From positions 41,952 through 105,951 of the forward strand of contig CAZVNP010000004.1 of the NCBI GenBank assembly GCA_964628285.1: a stretch of 64,000 nucleotides of DNA, given 5' to 3'. The notes beneath the pieces were generated by a model. That model was not told the DNA's origin. It did no database searches and saw nothing but the letters and a program-made list of their open reading frames with translations. Position 1 is the stretch's first letter. Every line of letters begins with the position of its first letter. This DNA comes from JAPLDP01 sp964628285. GTDB taxonomy: Bacteria > Bacteroidota > Bacteroidia > Bacteroidales > JAGONC01. A program made the position numbers and the translations under genes. This document shows positions 42,669 through 51,982 of this stretch, piece by piece.

Positions 42669-44096
42669 ATGAAAACATGGCTATTGCTTTTTACCCTGGT
42701 GACAATTTCATTTTGCAATTCTTCCCTATCCCAGATAATATCTAATGGCGGGTTTGAAAATTGGTATCTTAAAGAGTATTTTGAGGATCCGGATACCTTT
42801 CTTACATCAAACCTCAGAGTATGGCTCACTTCAGGCACTACCAACGTATTTAAAACCACCGACAGTCACTCCGGCGCTTTTGCCGCAAAGCTGGAGACAG
42901 TCGCAGCCGATAACGAAATTATTTCCGGTTTTATCATCATCGGCAATGCATCTGAAGGAGGGATAAACGGGGGCATACCTTTCACCGAACGCCCGGATTC
43001 GCTGACAGGATATGTTAAATACAATATCGATACCGCCGAAGCAGCATGGGTATTCTGCTGGTTCAAAAAAGAGGGTGAATGCATCGGCTCTTCAAGTGTT
43101 AATTTTACCGGCATTGAGGAAGATTATGTAAGATTTGCAATTCGTATTGAATGGTTGTCACCCGATTTGCCGGATTCCATGATCTTTCTTGCTTCAAGCT
43201 CAAATCTTGATAATCCTGCACAACCAGGAGCGATACTCTATATTGACGATCTGGGATTTACCGGCACTACAGTTCCTTTTCCCAACGGGAATCTTGAGGA
43301 GTGGCATACAGTATCCACAGAAGAGCCGGAAGATTGGACCACCTTGAATGCATTCGGTTACCTTTTCGGATCAATTTCTGCTTTTAAGAGTACCGACAGC
43401 TATTCTGGAAATTATGCTCTGGAACTCCATAATATCCAGATGCCCGGCGATCAGATCATAGGGATTGTAACCAATGGTTATTTGGGGGACAACGGCCCGG
43501 CAGGAGGCATGGCTGTCGATGGCAATCCTATGCTGCTCAGCGGTTATTACAAATATTTCCCTGATGGCCCCGACACCGCATTGGCAGGTGCATGGGGTTA
43601 TTATTATGATCCTGTCGGTGATTCGATCGTTTTATCGGAACAAATCATGATAAAGCTTCCCTTTGCGGAGGACTATACCTATTTTGAAATACCTTTCCAA
43701 TACAATGACTGGCCGCCTGTTGATACTTTGAACATCACCTTTGCAGCGGGAAACATTGCAGAAGACAGCAATTATATCGGTCTGAACAGCGTGCTCTATA
43801 TCGATTCACTGACCCTGGAATACTATCCGGTTTCGAATGGCCCCGATTTGAATAAAGAAAAAACTTGTATCATCTATCCCAATCCGGCTCACGACTGTAT
43901 CAGGATCGTATCTTGTTATGACATCAGGATCATAAAAATTATGAATTGCCAAGGGGATGTTGTTTTTTCGGCAAGACCTTTTCGAAACCGGTATTTTATC
44001 GATATCCATCATTTGCCGGACGGGATATACATTGTTGAAATCGAAACGGAAAGCAGTCTCCTCTTTGAGAAAATAATCATCTCAAATAGTTTGTGA
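42669..44096 (+). CDS. Secreted T9SS cargo with two carbohydrate-binding-like modules
   Basis: The 475-residue protein has a signal peptide (MKTWLLLFTLVTISFCNSSLSQ). It carries two similar modules of about 180 residues, each beginning like ISNGGFENWYLKE / FPNGNLEEWHTVS and containing KTTDSHSGAFAAKLE / KSTDSYSGNYALELH. This is an internal duplication of a jelly-roll module often annotated as PCMD-type or carbohydrate-binding. A T9SS type A sorting domain ends the protein (CIIYPNPAHDCIRIV, LPDGIYIVEIE). It is likely surface exposed and binds glycans or another surface, which is an inference from fold-like features. Confidence 0.88.
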   Translation: MKTWLLLFTLVTISFCNSSLSQIISNGGFENWYLKEYFEDPDTFLTSNLRVWLTSGTTNVFKTTDSHSGAFAAKLETVAADNEIISGFIIIGNASEGGINGGIPFTERPDSLTGYVKYNIDTAEAAWVFCWFKKEGECIGSSSVNFTGIEEDYVRFAIRIEWLSPDLPDSMIFLASSSNLDNPAQPGAILYIDDLGFTGTTVPFPNGNLEEWHTVSTEEPEDWTTLNAFGYLFGSISAFKSTDSYSGNYALELHNIQMPGDQIIGIVTNGYLGDNGPAGGMAVDGNPMLLSGYYKYFPDGPDTALAGAWGYYYDPVGDSIVLSEQIMIKLPFAEDYTYFEIPFQYNDWPPVDTLNITFAAGNIAEDSNYIGLNSVLYIDSLTLEYYPVSNGPDLNKEKTCIIYPNPAHDCIRIVSCYDIRIIKIMNCQGDVVFSARPFRNRYFIDIHHLPDGIYIVEIETESSLLFEKIIISNSL

Positions 44097-44158
44097 GTCC
44101 GCGGATGATATATTTTTACTCGTTTTACCATGACACTGGTTTAAATAGAAAATTTTCA

Positions 44159-44166
44159 TACCTTTG
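44159..44166 (+). promoter_or_regulatory. Bacteroidetes -7 element upstream of rpsA
   Basis: TACCTTTG matches TAnnTTTG, 115 bases before the rpsA ATG. The long leader would suit post-transcriptional control of a ribosomal protein gene, but I see no defined structure in it. Confidence 0.6.
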
Positions 44167-44281
44167 CAGCCCGAAATTTGAATGATTCACATACCATCAT
44201 TACTCAAATTTCCAGCAATTAAAGCGTATTAACATAGTATGAACCCGTCCCATGGTGTGTTGGGACATAATAATGAAGTAA

Positions 44282-46528
44282 ATGATTAAAAACGAGCAGA
44301 ATGTAAATGAAGAAATCAACAAAGAGGAACAGAGTGAAGTAAATGCCGAAGAAAAACAGGATGTTAAGGATTTTAAGGATGTTACCGGCGATGAAGCAAA
44401 GAACATTGCGGCTGATCCTGCCGGCATGGAGGCTGAGGCGGAAACCATCCCTGCTGAAAGCGGCTCCGAAGAAGAGATTTTAAAAGATGTTAATGAAACG
44501 GATCAATATAAGATAACCGATAGCGAACCCGCAATGGCGGAACAACCGGCTGCCGGCGAAGAACCTGTGATGCAGGAAACGGAGATGCCGGAAGGAGAAA
44601 TACCCGAAAGTGAGCCTCCCGTGGAGGAACAAAAGGAACCTGTAGCGGCGGAAGAAAGCCCTGCCATACCTACTTCCGCGACGGCTGAGACAACACCGGC
44701 GACCCCGGAGCAACCCCAGCCCTTTGATTGGGATTCCCTGGGTAAAAAACAGGAGATATATACCGCCGAGGAACGTGAAAAACTGGAGAAAATATATGAC
44801 AAAACGCTCAGCCAGATTGCCGAGCATGAAGTTATCGAGGGAACGGTGGTGGCCAAGAACAACAGGGAGGTGGTCGTGAATATCGGATTCAAGTCCGACG
44901 GTGTGATACCCCTGTCGGAACTGCGCTACAATCCGTCCCTTAAAATAGGGGATAAGATAGAGGTTTACGTCGAAAGCCAGGAAGACCTGACGGGCCAGCT
45001 TCTGTTGTCGCACAAGAAAGCCAGGATACTCCGTTCGTGGGAGCGCATTAACGAGGCTTACAACAAAGATGAGATCATCACGGGCTATGTGAAATGCCGT
45101 ACCAAAGGCGGTCTTATCGTCGATGTTTTCGGCATTGAAGCTTTCCTGCCCGGCTCACAGATCGACGTGAAACCCATCAGGGATTACGATGCCTTCGTCG
45201 ATAAGAATATGGAGTTCAAGGTGGTGAAGATCAATCAGGAATACAAGAATGTGGTCGTATCACATAAAGCCCTCATCGAAGATGAGATAGAACAACAGAA
45301 AGCGGAGATCATCGCCAAGCTTGAGAAGGGTCAGATACTGGAAGGAACGGTGAAGAACATCACATCTTACGGTGTGTTTGTCGACCTGGGCGGCGTCGAC
45401 GGCCTGATACACATCACCGACCTGTCGTGGGGCAGGATCAACCACCCCAATGAGATCGTGGAACTGGATGAGAAGATAAAAGTGGTCATCCTCGATTTTG
45501 ATGATAACAAGAAACGTATAGCTCTGGGTCTTAAACAACTGACGCCACATCCGTGGGATGCCCTCGATCCTAACCTGAAAGTGGGCGACAAGGTAAAAGG
45601 CAAAGTGGTGGTCATCGCCGATTATGGCGCTTTTGTCGAAATAGCCCCCGGAGTGGAAGGCCTCATCCATGTCTCGGAGATGTCATGGTCGCAACACTTG
45701 CGCACGGCACAGGATTTTCTCAAGGTGGGCGACGAGGTGGAAGCCGTCATTCTGACCCTCGACAAGGAGGAAAGAAAAATGTCGCTGGGCATCAAGCAGC
45801 TGATACCCGATCCCTGGTCGAACATCATGGAGAAATACCCCGTCAACTCGAGGCACAAAGCCATCGTACGTAATTTCACCAATTTCGGCATCTTCGTCGA
45901 ACTGGAAGAGGGCGTGGATGGCTTGATCCATATTTCGGACCTGTCATGGTCAAAGAAAATAAAGCACCCGGCCGAATTCACCAAGATAGGTGAAGAGATC
46001 GAGGTGGTCGTGCTGGATGTCGACGTTGAGAACAGGCGTCTGAGCCTCGGTCATAAACAGCTTGAAGAGAATCCGTGGGATGTCTTTGAGACCGTTTTCT
46101 CCCTCGGCACGGTACACAAGGGAACCATCATCAGCGGGACGGAGAAGGGATTCATTGTCGCCCTTCCTTATGGTGTCGAAGGATTCTGCCCCATGCGGCA
46201 TGCCATGAAAGAAGACAACACCACGGCGAAGGTGGACGACACCCTCGAATTCAAGGTCATCGAATTCTCCAAGGAAAATAAAAAGATCATCCTTTCGCAC
46301 ACCAAAGTGTTCCAGGATACCGCTCATACCGAGAAAGCACGGCAGCTCGAGCTGGGCAAGAGCGAAGCCAAATCAACCCGGCGTGCCGTCAAGAAACTCA
46401 AGGAAAGCCTCGAGAAAACCACCCTGGGCGATTTTGAAGCACTGGCCAACCTGAAGTCCAACCTGGAGAAAACGGAGAAAAAAGAAAAGGAGGTAAAGAA
46501 AAATCCCAAAAAGGAGAAAACGGAATAA
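44282..46528 (+). CDS. rpsA: 30S ribosomal protein S1
   Basis: The 748-residue protein has about 155 very acidic residues at the N-terminus (rich in EE, PE and AE; no fold visible), then six S1/OB-fold repeats. Clear starts are HEVIEGTVVAKNNREVVVNIG, DEIITGYVKCRTKGGLIVDV, GQILEGTVKNITSYGVFVDL, GDKVKGKVVVIADYGAFVEI, NSRHKAIVRNFTNFGIFVEL and GTVHKGTIISGTEKGFIVAL. Repeats 3-5 show the typical GLIHISDLSW-type strand. The C-terminus is lysine rich. S1 helps bind mRNA to the 30S subunit; in Bacteroidetes, where Shine-Dalgarno sequences are rare, it is thought to matter especially. The long acidic extension is characteristic of the phylum's S1. rnz follows after 11 bases. Confidence 0.97.
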   Translation: MIKNEQNVNEEINKEEQSEVNAEEKQDVKDFKDVTGDEAKNIAADPAGMEAEAETIPAESGSEEEILKDVNETDQYKITDSEPAMAEQPAAGEEPVMQETEMPEGEIPESEPPVEEQKEPVAAEESPAIPTSATAETTPATPEQPQPFDWDSLGKKQEIYTAEEREKLEKIYDKTLSQIAEHEVIEGTVVAKNNREVVVNIGFKSDGVIPLSELRYNPSLKIGDKIEVYVESQEDLTGQLLLSHKKARILRSWERINEAYNKDEIITGYVKCRTKGGLIVDVFGIEAFLPGSQIDVKPIRDYDAFVDKNMEFKVVKINQEYKNVVVSHKALIEDEIEQQKAEIIAKLEKGQILEGTVKNITSYGVFVDLGGVDGLIHITDLSWGRINHPNEIVELDEKIKVVILDFDDNKKRIALGLKQLTPHPWDALDPNLKVGDKVKGKVVVIADYGAFVEIAPGVEGLIHVSEMSWSQHLRTAQDFLKVGDEVEAVILTLDKEERKMSLGIKQLIPDPWSNIMEKYPVNSRHKAIVRNFTNFGIFVELEEGVDGLIHISDLSWSKKIKHPAEFTKIGEEIEVVVLDVDVENRRLSLGHKQLEENPWDVFETVFSLGTVHKGTIISGTEKGFIVALPYGVEGFCPMRHAMKEDNTTAKVDDTLEFKVIEFSKENKKIILSHTKVFQDTAHTEKARQLELGKSEAKSTRRAVKKLKESLEKTTLGDFEALANLKSNLEKTEKKEKEVKKNPKKEKTE

Positions 46529-46539
46529 AAAAGAGTGGT

Positions 46540-47454
46540 ATGACATTTACAGTCACCATTCTTGGAAGCAATTCGGCCATTCCGGCCGCGGACCGTCATC
46601 CCACGGCTCAGGTGGTCACCATCAATGATCACCTGTTCCTGGTTGACTGTGCCGAGGGGACACAGCTACAGATGCGTCGTTTTAAGGTTCATGCCCTCCG
46701 CATCAGCCATGTCTTTATCAGCCATCTTCACGGTGATCATTTCTTTGGCCTCATCGGACTCATTTCGACCTATAACTTGCTGGAACGGCATACCCCATTA
46801 AGTATCCACGCACCACAACCCCTGGAAGAGGTCCTCCGGCTTCAGCTCAGCGTGGCCGGTACACAGCTTGTTTATCCCTTGAACTTTTACCCCGTCGATC
46901 CTTCAGTGCCTGGGATTATCTTTGAAGATGAGGTGGTGACGGTTGAGGCCTTCCCCGTGGTCCACCGCATCCCCACCTGTGGTTTTCTTTTCAGGGAAAA
47001 AGCCAGGACGCGGAATATACGCAAGGATTTTCTTGACACAGAGAGCCCTTCTTATGATGATATCAGGCGGATCAAGGCCGGGGGTGATTATACCAATCCC
47101 AACGGAAAGCATTACCGGAATGCGGATATCACCTATTCAAGGCATAAGCCTGGAGCCTATGCTTATTGCACCGACACGGCTTACCATGAACCTCTCACCG
47201 GCTACGTCAGGGGTGTTGATTTACTTTACCATGAAGCGACATTCATGGAAAAAGAATCGGGCATGGCGGAGATGAAGTATCACGCCACGGCTATGCAGGC
47301 CGCCACCATTGCCATGAAAGCAGGGGTGAAACGACTGATATTGGGGCATTACTCGAACCGTTATGATGATTTGCAGCCGTTGCTTGACGAGGCCCGCCGT
47401 GTTTTCCCAGAGAGTTACCTCGCCATGGACGGGGATGTGTTTGAGATCGGATAG
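46540..47454 (+). CDS. rnz: Ribonuclease Z
   Basis: The 304-residue protein is a metallo-beta-lactamase-fold RNase Z. The zinc motif is SHLHGDHFFGL (HLHGDH, residues 62-67), with further metal ligands in YCTDTAY (Asp), and HATAMQAATIAMKAG and ILGHYSNRY near the C-terminus. It cuts the 3' trailer of tRNA precursors lacking an encoded CCA; the tRNA-Gly here lacks CCA and the Leu-CAG gene has only CCC. It lies in a likely operon with rpsA (11-base spacing) and converges on the FAD dehydrogenase gene with an 18-base gap. Confidence 0.95.
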   Translation: MTFTVTILGSNSAIPAADRHPTAQVVTINDHLFLVDCAEGTQLQMRRFKVHALRISHVFISHLHGDHFFGLIGLISTYNLLERHTPLSIHAPQPLEEVLRLQLSVAGTQLVYPLNFYPVDPSVPGIIFEDEVVTVEAFPVVHRIPTCGFLFREKARTRNIRKDFLDTESPSYDDIRRIKAGGDYTNPNGKHYRNADITYSRHKPGAYAYCTDTAYHEPLTGYVRGVDLLYHEATFMEKESGMAEMKYHATAMQAATIAMKAGVKRLILGHYSNRYDDLQPLLDEARRVFPESYLAMDGDVFEIG

Positions 47455-47472
47455 AAAGAGACGGACATTTTA

Positions 47473-50424
47473 TCACGTCAGCAAAGCGTCATAGAGTATC
47501 TCCACCGGGTGGAAAGCCTGGCGTCCGGTGCCGTCACGGATCTGCTGTCGGCAGCTCGTCCCCGGAGCAGCGATGACGACGTCGGCAGGAGCTCCGCGCA
47601 CGGCAGGAAATAAAACCAGTTCACCTACTTTCATTGAGAGCTCATAATGTTTTTTCTCATAACCAAAGGCTCCCGCCATGCCGCAGCATCCCGATCTGAT
47701 CTCCTCCACCTCGTAAAAGGGCGGCAGCGATAACATCTCCCTGGTGACGCTCGTCGACGACAGCACCTTCTGGTAGCAATGGCCGTGCAGCAATATCTTC
47801 CTGGGCACCGCCGTGAACTGCTCGCTCACTATCCTGCCTTTTTTAATCTCACGGGCAATGAATTCATCGATGAGCATGGCATGGGCGGCCAAATGACGGG
47901 CGGCCTCCCTGAGTGCGAGCCGCACCAGGACAGGGTATTCATCCCGGAAGGCCAGCAGTGTGGAAGGTTCGATGCCGACCAGCGGTGTATCGCCCGTTAT
48001 CATCTCCCCAAGCAATTCCACGTTGCCATTGGCACAGGCCTGTGCCCGCCGCAGCAGTCCTTTCGACAGGTATGTCCTCCCGCTGTCTAAGTGCGGGGGG
48101 ATGATGACGCGGTAACCCAGCTGCGTCAGCAGCAGGACGGTTTTGATGCCGATGGCGGCATCGAGGGTGTCGGAGAATTCATCGGCGAGCAGATACACCG
48201 TGCCGGCGTTGCTCTTAGCATTGTCCTGTGGCGGCTGCTGACAGCGGTACCACGCCCGCAGGGTGGTGTCGGACAGTTGTGGCAAACTACGGGTCTCAGC
48301 AAAACCCATCATCTTTTTCAATACAAAGGCCGTGACCCTGTTGCCGGTGATAACATTATACACCCCGGGGACACGTGACGCCAGCCGGTAAATATCAGGA
48401 AGACGGGCGACAGTCAGCGTCCTCAAAGGAACGTGATGCGCATCATAATAATGCTGCAGGAACTCGGCTTTGTATTTGGTCATGTCGACCCCCGACGGGC
48501 ATTCCGTCTTGCAACCTTTACAGGAGAGGCACAGGTCGAGGATGTCGAATATCTCCTGGTGATCAAAGGGATTTTTTTTGGGGGAATGGGTGATGTACTC
48601 CCTGAGTGTGTTGGCGCGCGCCCTGGTGGTCTTGTTTTCGTCGGTGGTGGCCATGTAACTGGGGCACATGACACCACCCATTTGTGCCGATTTGCGGCAG
48701 TCGCCCAGACCGTTGCATTGCTCCACTGCCCTGAGAAAACCTTGTGTGTCGGAATAATCGAATATCTCAGGCACCTCCCGCGTGGCCTCACCGGCGACAT
48801 AACGCAGGCTCGTGGTCATCGGTGGCGTGTGGACGATCTTGCCGGGGTTGAATATGTTCTGCGGATCCCATACCTTTTTGACCTGCTGCAAGAGGGCGTA
48901 ATTCTTTTCGCCCACCAGCAGGGGTATGAACTCACCACGGAGGCGCCCGTCGCCATGCTCGCCGCTGAATGACCCCCTGTATTTTTTCACCAGCCGGGCC
49001 GTTTCAAGGGCTATGGTGTGAAAAAGCTCCACATCTTTTTTATCCTTGAGGTTCAGCAGTGGACGCAAGTGCAGCTCGCCGGTGGCGATGTGGGCATAAA
49101 AGACGCAATTCAGGCTGTAACGGCCCAGCAGTGCCCTGAACTCTTCGATATATGCGGGCAGCACCTGCGGTGTAACGGCCGTATCCTCTATCACCGATAC
49201 CGGTTTGGCATCACCCGGGATGTTCGTCAGTAACCCCAGGCCTGCCTTTCTGAGAGCCCACACTTTCCTGGTGTCTTCGCCGGATACACGCGGGAAATGA
49301 TATCCAAAGCCATGGCGCCGCAAATCCTCTTCCAGGCCTTCGGCGAGGCGGCTGAGCTCAGCGGTGCTGTCGCTCGAGAATTCGACGATGAGGATCGCCG
49401 CCGGCTCGCCATGGATGAAGAACCTGTTTTTCTGCTGCTCGGGATTGCTGGTGGTCTGTTCCAGCACGAGGTGGTCCATCAGCTCGATGGCATCGGGATG
49501 GTGTTCCAGGGCGATGAGGTTGGCCTGGAAGGCCTCGCTGAGGTTGCGGAAGTGCACACAGACCAGCAGTTTCTCTTTTGGTGGAAGCGGTACCAGTTTC
49601 AGTTTAAGCTCATAGATGAAGGCCAGCGTGCCTTCGGAACCGGCGAGGAGCCGCGAGAAATTAAACGGAGGACCACCGGGGGTGAAAGGGCTGCAGTCGA
49701 GGAGCATGTCGAGGGCATAGCCCGTGTTGCGGCGCCGTAAAGCCGGATCGGGGTACTCACGCCGTATCTCATCCTGATGGCCGGGATCGCTTAAGATATC
49801 CCGGATATGGCTGTAAATCCTGCCTTCGAGGGTATCGTCACGGCATTTGCCGTTGAATTCGTCTTGCGTCAGGTCGCTGAACTCGGCCTCCAACCCGTCG
49901 CTGAGCAACACTTTCAGAGAGAGGATGTGGTCACGGGTGCTGCCGTACACCAGTGAGTGCGAACCGCAGGCGTTGTTGCCGGCCATACCGCCGATCATGC
50001 AACGGTTGGAGGTGGAGGTCTCGGGAGCGAAGAAAAGACCGTAAGGACGGAGGTGGTCGTTGAGCTCGTCGAGGACCACGCCGGGTTCTACGCGCACCCA
50101 ACGCCCGGCGGCGTTGACTTCAAGGATGCGATTCATGTACCTGGAGATGTCGACCACTATGCCGCTGCCCACCACCTGCCCCGCCAGTGACGTGCCGGCG
50201 GCACGCGGTATGAGCGGTGTGCCCTCACGGGCGGCAAAGGCGATGAGTTGCCGCACATCCTCCTTGTCACGGGACCGCACCACCGCCAACGGCACCTCAC
50301 GGTAAGGCGAGGCATCCGTGGCGTAAAGTAAACGATGTGCTTCACAGGTGTAAAGATCCCCGTTCAAACGCGCAGCCAGTTGCTTCAAACGGTGGTAGAT
50401 GGCTCCCGACCTGTTTTTTTTCAT
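47473..50424 (-). CDS. Fused FAD-binding / iron-sulfur dehydrogenase (D-lactate/glycolate-oxidase type)
   Basis: About 983 residues in three parts. An N-terminal FAD-binding type 4 domain has VVRSRDKEDVRQLIAFA, LIPRAAGTSLAGQVVG and MIGGMAGNNACGSHSLVYGS. The FAD-oxidase C-terminal domain ends FSGEHGDGRLRGEFIPLLVG. A 4Fe-4S part (LCLSCKGCKTECPSGVDMTKYKAE) and CCG-like segments near the end (HGHCYQKVL, RSGCCGMAGAFG) complete it. This fusion resembles YdiJ/GlpC-GlcD-type enzymes that oxidise D-2-hydroxyacids such as D-lactate or D-2-hydroxyglutarate, passing electrons to the quinone pool. ATG 50424 avoids overlap with the upstream ligase gene; 50466 and 50496 are alternatives. Confidence 0.92.
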   Translation of the reverse strand: MKKNRSGAIYHRLKQLAARLNGDLYTCEAHRLLYATDASPYREVPLAVVRSRDKEDVRQLIAFAAREGTPLIPRAAGTSLAGQVVGSGIVVDISRYMNRILEVNAAGRWVRVEPGVVLDELNDHLRPYGLFFAPETSTSNRCMIGGMAGNNACGSHSLVYGSTRDHILSLKVLLSDGLEAEFSDLTQDEFNGKCRDDTLEGRIYSHIRDILSDPGHQDEIRREYPDPALRRRNTGYALDMLLDCSPFTPGGPPFNFSRLLAGSEGTLAFIYELKLKLVPLPPKEKLLVCVHFRNLSEAFQANLIALEHHPDAIELMDHLVLEQTTSNPEQQKNRFFIHGEPAAILIVEFSSDSTAELSRLAEGLEEDLRRHGFGYHFPRVSGEDTRKVWALRKAGLGLLTNIPGDAKPVSVIEDTAVTPQVLPAYIEEFRALLGRYSLNCVFYAHIATGELHLRPLLNLKDKKDVELFHTIALETARLVKKYRGSFSGEHGDGRLRGEFIPLLVGEKNYALLQQVKKVWDPQNIFNPGKIVHTPPMTTSLRYVAGEATREVPEIFDYSDTQGFLRAVEQCNGLGDCRKSAQMGGVMCPSYMATTDENKTTRARANTLREYITHSPKKNPFDHQEIFDILDLCLSCKGCKTECPSGVDMTKYKAEFLQHYYDAHHVPLRTLTVARLPDIYRLASRVPGVYNVITGNRVTAFVLKKMMGFAETRSLPQLSDTTLRAWYRCQQPPQDNAKSNAGTVYLLADEFSDTLDAAIGIKTVLLLTQLGYRVIIPPHLDSGRTYLSKGLLRRAQACANGNVELLGEMITGDTPLVGIEPSTLLAFRDEYPVLVRLALREAARHLAAHAMLIDEFIAREIKKGRIVSEQFTAVPRKILLHGHCYQKVLSSTSVTREMLSLPPFYEVEEIRSGCCGMAGAFGYEKKHYELSMKVGELVLFPAVRGAPADVVIAAPGTSCRQQIRDGTGRQAFHPVEILYDALLT

Positions 50425-50458
50425 AGAAAACGGTGCTCCCAAAAATCTTGTCAGCCGA

Positions 50459-51208
50459 TTATTCATGGCAGTCTGCTTTTGGTGCATAGTGACCAAAATT
50501 CCATTCGTATGTCAGGTATTTCGTGCGCATGAGTGCCCTGATTCTTTCCATATCCCGGTTCGTTAAGGTAACCAACCGGTTTCCGGCCTCCCTGCTGAAG
50601 ATGAAATCCATCAGTGATTTCCTGAAGGTGTTGATGTCCATGGCTCGCGGAAGATGCTTGCCGATGGTCGTCACCATGCTCCGCTTTGATCGCATGGCAT
50701 GTCCGGGGAAATATTCCTCTCCCGGCGTGAGAACGGTCTCCATCTCTTTCACATCCGTCGAGAACAGGAGGGTACCATGGTGCAGCACCTTGTTACGGTA
50801 AACATGCTCGGCATTGCCTGAGATTTTCATCCCCCGCAATGCGATATCGCTGCGGCCCGACAGCATGACCGGCAAACCCAGATTCTGCAGAAATTCGATA
50901 ACGGGTGCCATACGCACGGGGTAATCCACCAACCTGCCCTTTTCTCCGTAAACGATGAACGTATAGTTCAGGTTTCCGGCATCCTGAAAAACCGTCCCTC
51001 CGCCCGATATTCTGCGGATGACGGGAATGCCGTGGGCCGTGGCATAAGCCATATTGACCTCGGCATAGGGATTCTGGTGTTTACCGATGATGACGGAACG
51101 GTTGTTCCTCCAGAGCATGAAGAACTCGTCATCACAACATTTAAAAAAGTACTCTTCAGCCGCCAGGTTGAAATAGGGATCGGTTTCCTGCCTGTCAATG
51201 AATCGCAC
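50459..51208 (-). CDS. Lipoate-protein ligase family protein
   Basis: The protein of about 249 residues has a lipoate/biotin ligase fold. Diagnostic stretches are MRFIDRQETDPYFNLAAEEY, IIGKHQNPYAEVN, RRISGGGTVFQDAGNLN (the binding loop) and SGNAEHVYRNKVLHHGTLLF. The C-terminal accessory domain of E. coli LplA is absent, as in LplJ/LplL-like and octanoyltransferase-related forms, so it could attach lipoate or transfer octanoyl groups. I choose GTG 51208. The earlier TTG (51226) lies inside the -7 element, and GTG gives the family's standard N-terminus. The next gene downstream is the FAD dehydrogenase. Confidence 0.9.
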   Translation of the reverse strand: MRFIDRQETDPYFNLAAEEYFFKCCDDEFFMLWRNNRSVIIGKHQNPYAEVNMAYATAHGIPVIRRISGGGTVFQDAGNLNYTFIVYGEKGRLVDYPVRMAPVIEFLQNLGLPVMLSGRSDIALRGMKISGNAEHVYRNKVLHHGTLLFSTDVKEMETVLTPGEEYFPGHAMRSKRSMVTTIGKHLPRAMDINTFRKSLMDFIFSREAGNRLVTLTNRDMERIRALMRTKYLTYEWNFGHYAPKADCHE

Positions 51209-51223
51209 GGTGCAAACAAAAAT

Positions 51224-51231
51224 CAAATATA
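51224..51231 (-). promoter_or_regulatory. -7 element upstream of the lipoate ligase
   Basis: Minus-strand TATATTTG matches TAnnTTTG, 15 bases before GTG 51208, which predicts a very short 5' leader. It overlaps the alternative TTG start and argues against it. Confidence 0.55.
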
Positions 51232-51371
51232 AGCCATTTCATGATGGCCGGTTCCCTGGGAGGCAATAAATTATTTACCGTGACGGAAACAGATCAGGCA
51301 GCGAACAAAATAATACGGAGAGAATGACGTTCCTTGTCAATACCGGGGCCGCTCATTATATTCGTTGGTTT

Positions 51372-51962
51372 ATGAAAAAATACCTGTGGATTTTTTTGAT
51401 TCTCACGGTCATTTCCTCCTGTGATGTGCTTCGTAATGTAAAGGAGATGATGACTTTCTCGAAATGTGATTTCAGGTTGAAGTCTGTCGACCAGACCAAG
51501 CTGGCCGGGGTCAATATACAGAATCTGAGCTTCTTCGCCGATCTCAGGTTAAATGATGCGCTTATTATTACTCATGCCTATACCAACGGTCATCTGCCTC
51601 TCACTTTCATCCTGAATGTCGATGTCCGGAACCCGAATGCGACGACTGCCAGCATGACCAAAGTGGACTGGATACTTCTTATTGATAACCATGAAATGGT
51701 CAACGGAACGTCGACGCAATCGATAACGATACCGCCCAACGGCGGCGTAACGGTGTGGCCGCTACAGGTCAGCATCGACCTGGTGAAAGCCTTGTCAAAT
51801 GAAACATTCGACAGCCTTAAGAATTTTGCTTTTAACCTCGCCGGTGTGGGCAATAAACCGACGCGCATCACGCTGAAGGCCAAACCGACCATCATGGTGG
51901 GCAACAGCCCCGTGGCCTATCCGGGTTACATCACCATCAACACGGATTTTACCTCAGAATGA
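51372..51962 (+). CDS. LEA2-like lipoprotein
   Basis: About 196 residues starting MKKYLWIFLILTVISSC, a lipoprotein signal peptide with the lipobox ISSC at residues 14-17. I use this start because the earlier ATG (51324) adds 16 residues that lack signal-peptide character. The mature protein has LEA type 2 features: LTFILNVDVRNPNATTASMTKVDWILLIDNHEMVNG and SITIPPNGGVTVWPLQVSIDLVKAL. LEA14-like folds form an immunoglobulin-like sandwich; their role in bacteria is unclear. It faces away from the lipoate ligase. Confidence 0.85.
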   Translation: MKKYLWIFLILTVISSCDVLRNVKEMMTFSKCDFRLKSVDQTKLAGVNIQNLSFFADLRLNDALIITHAYTNGHLPLTFILNVDVRNPNATTASMTKVDWILLIDNHEMVNGTSTQSITIPPNGGVTVWPLQVSIDLVKALSNETFDSLKNFAFNLAGVGNKPTRITLKAKPTIMVGNSPVAYPGYITINTDFTSE

Positions 51963-51982
51963 TACGGCGCGACACCTGAATC

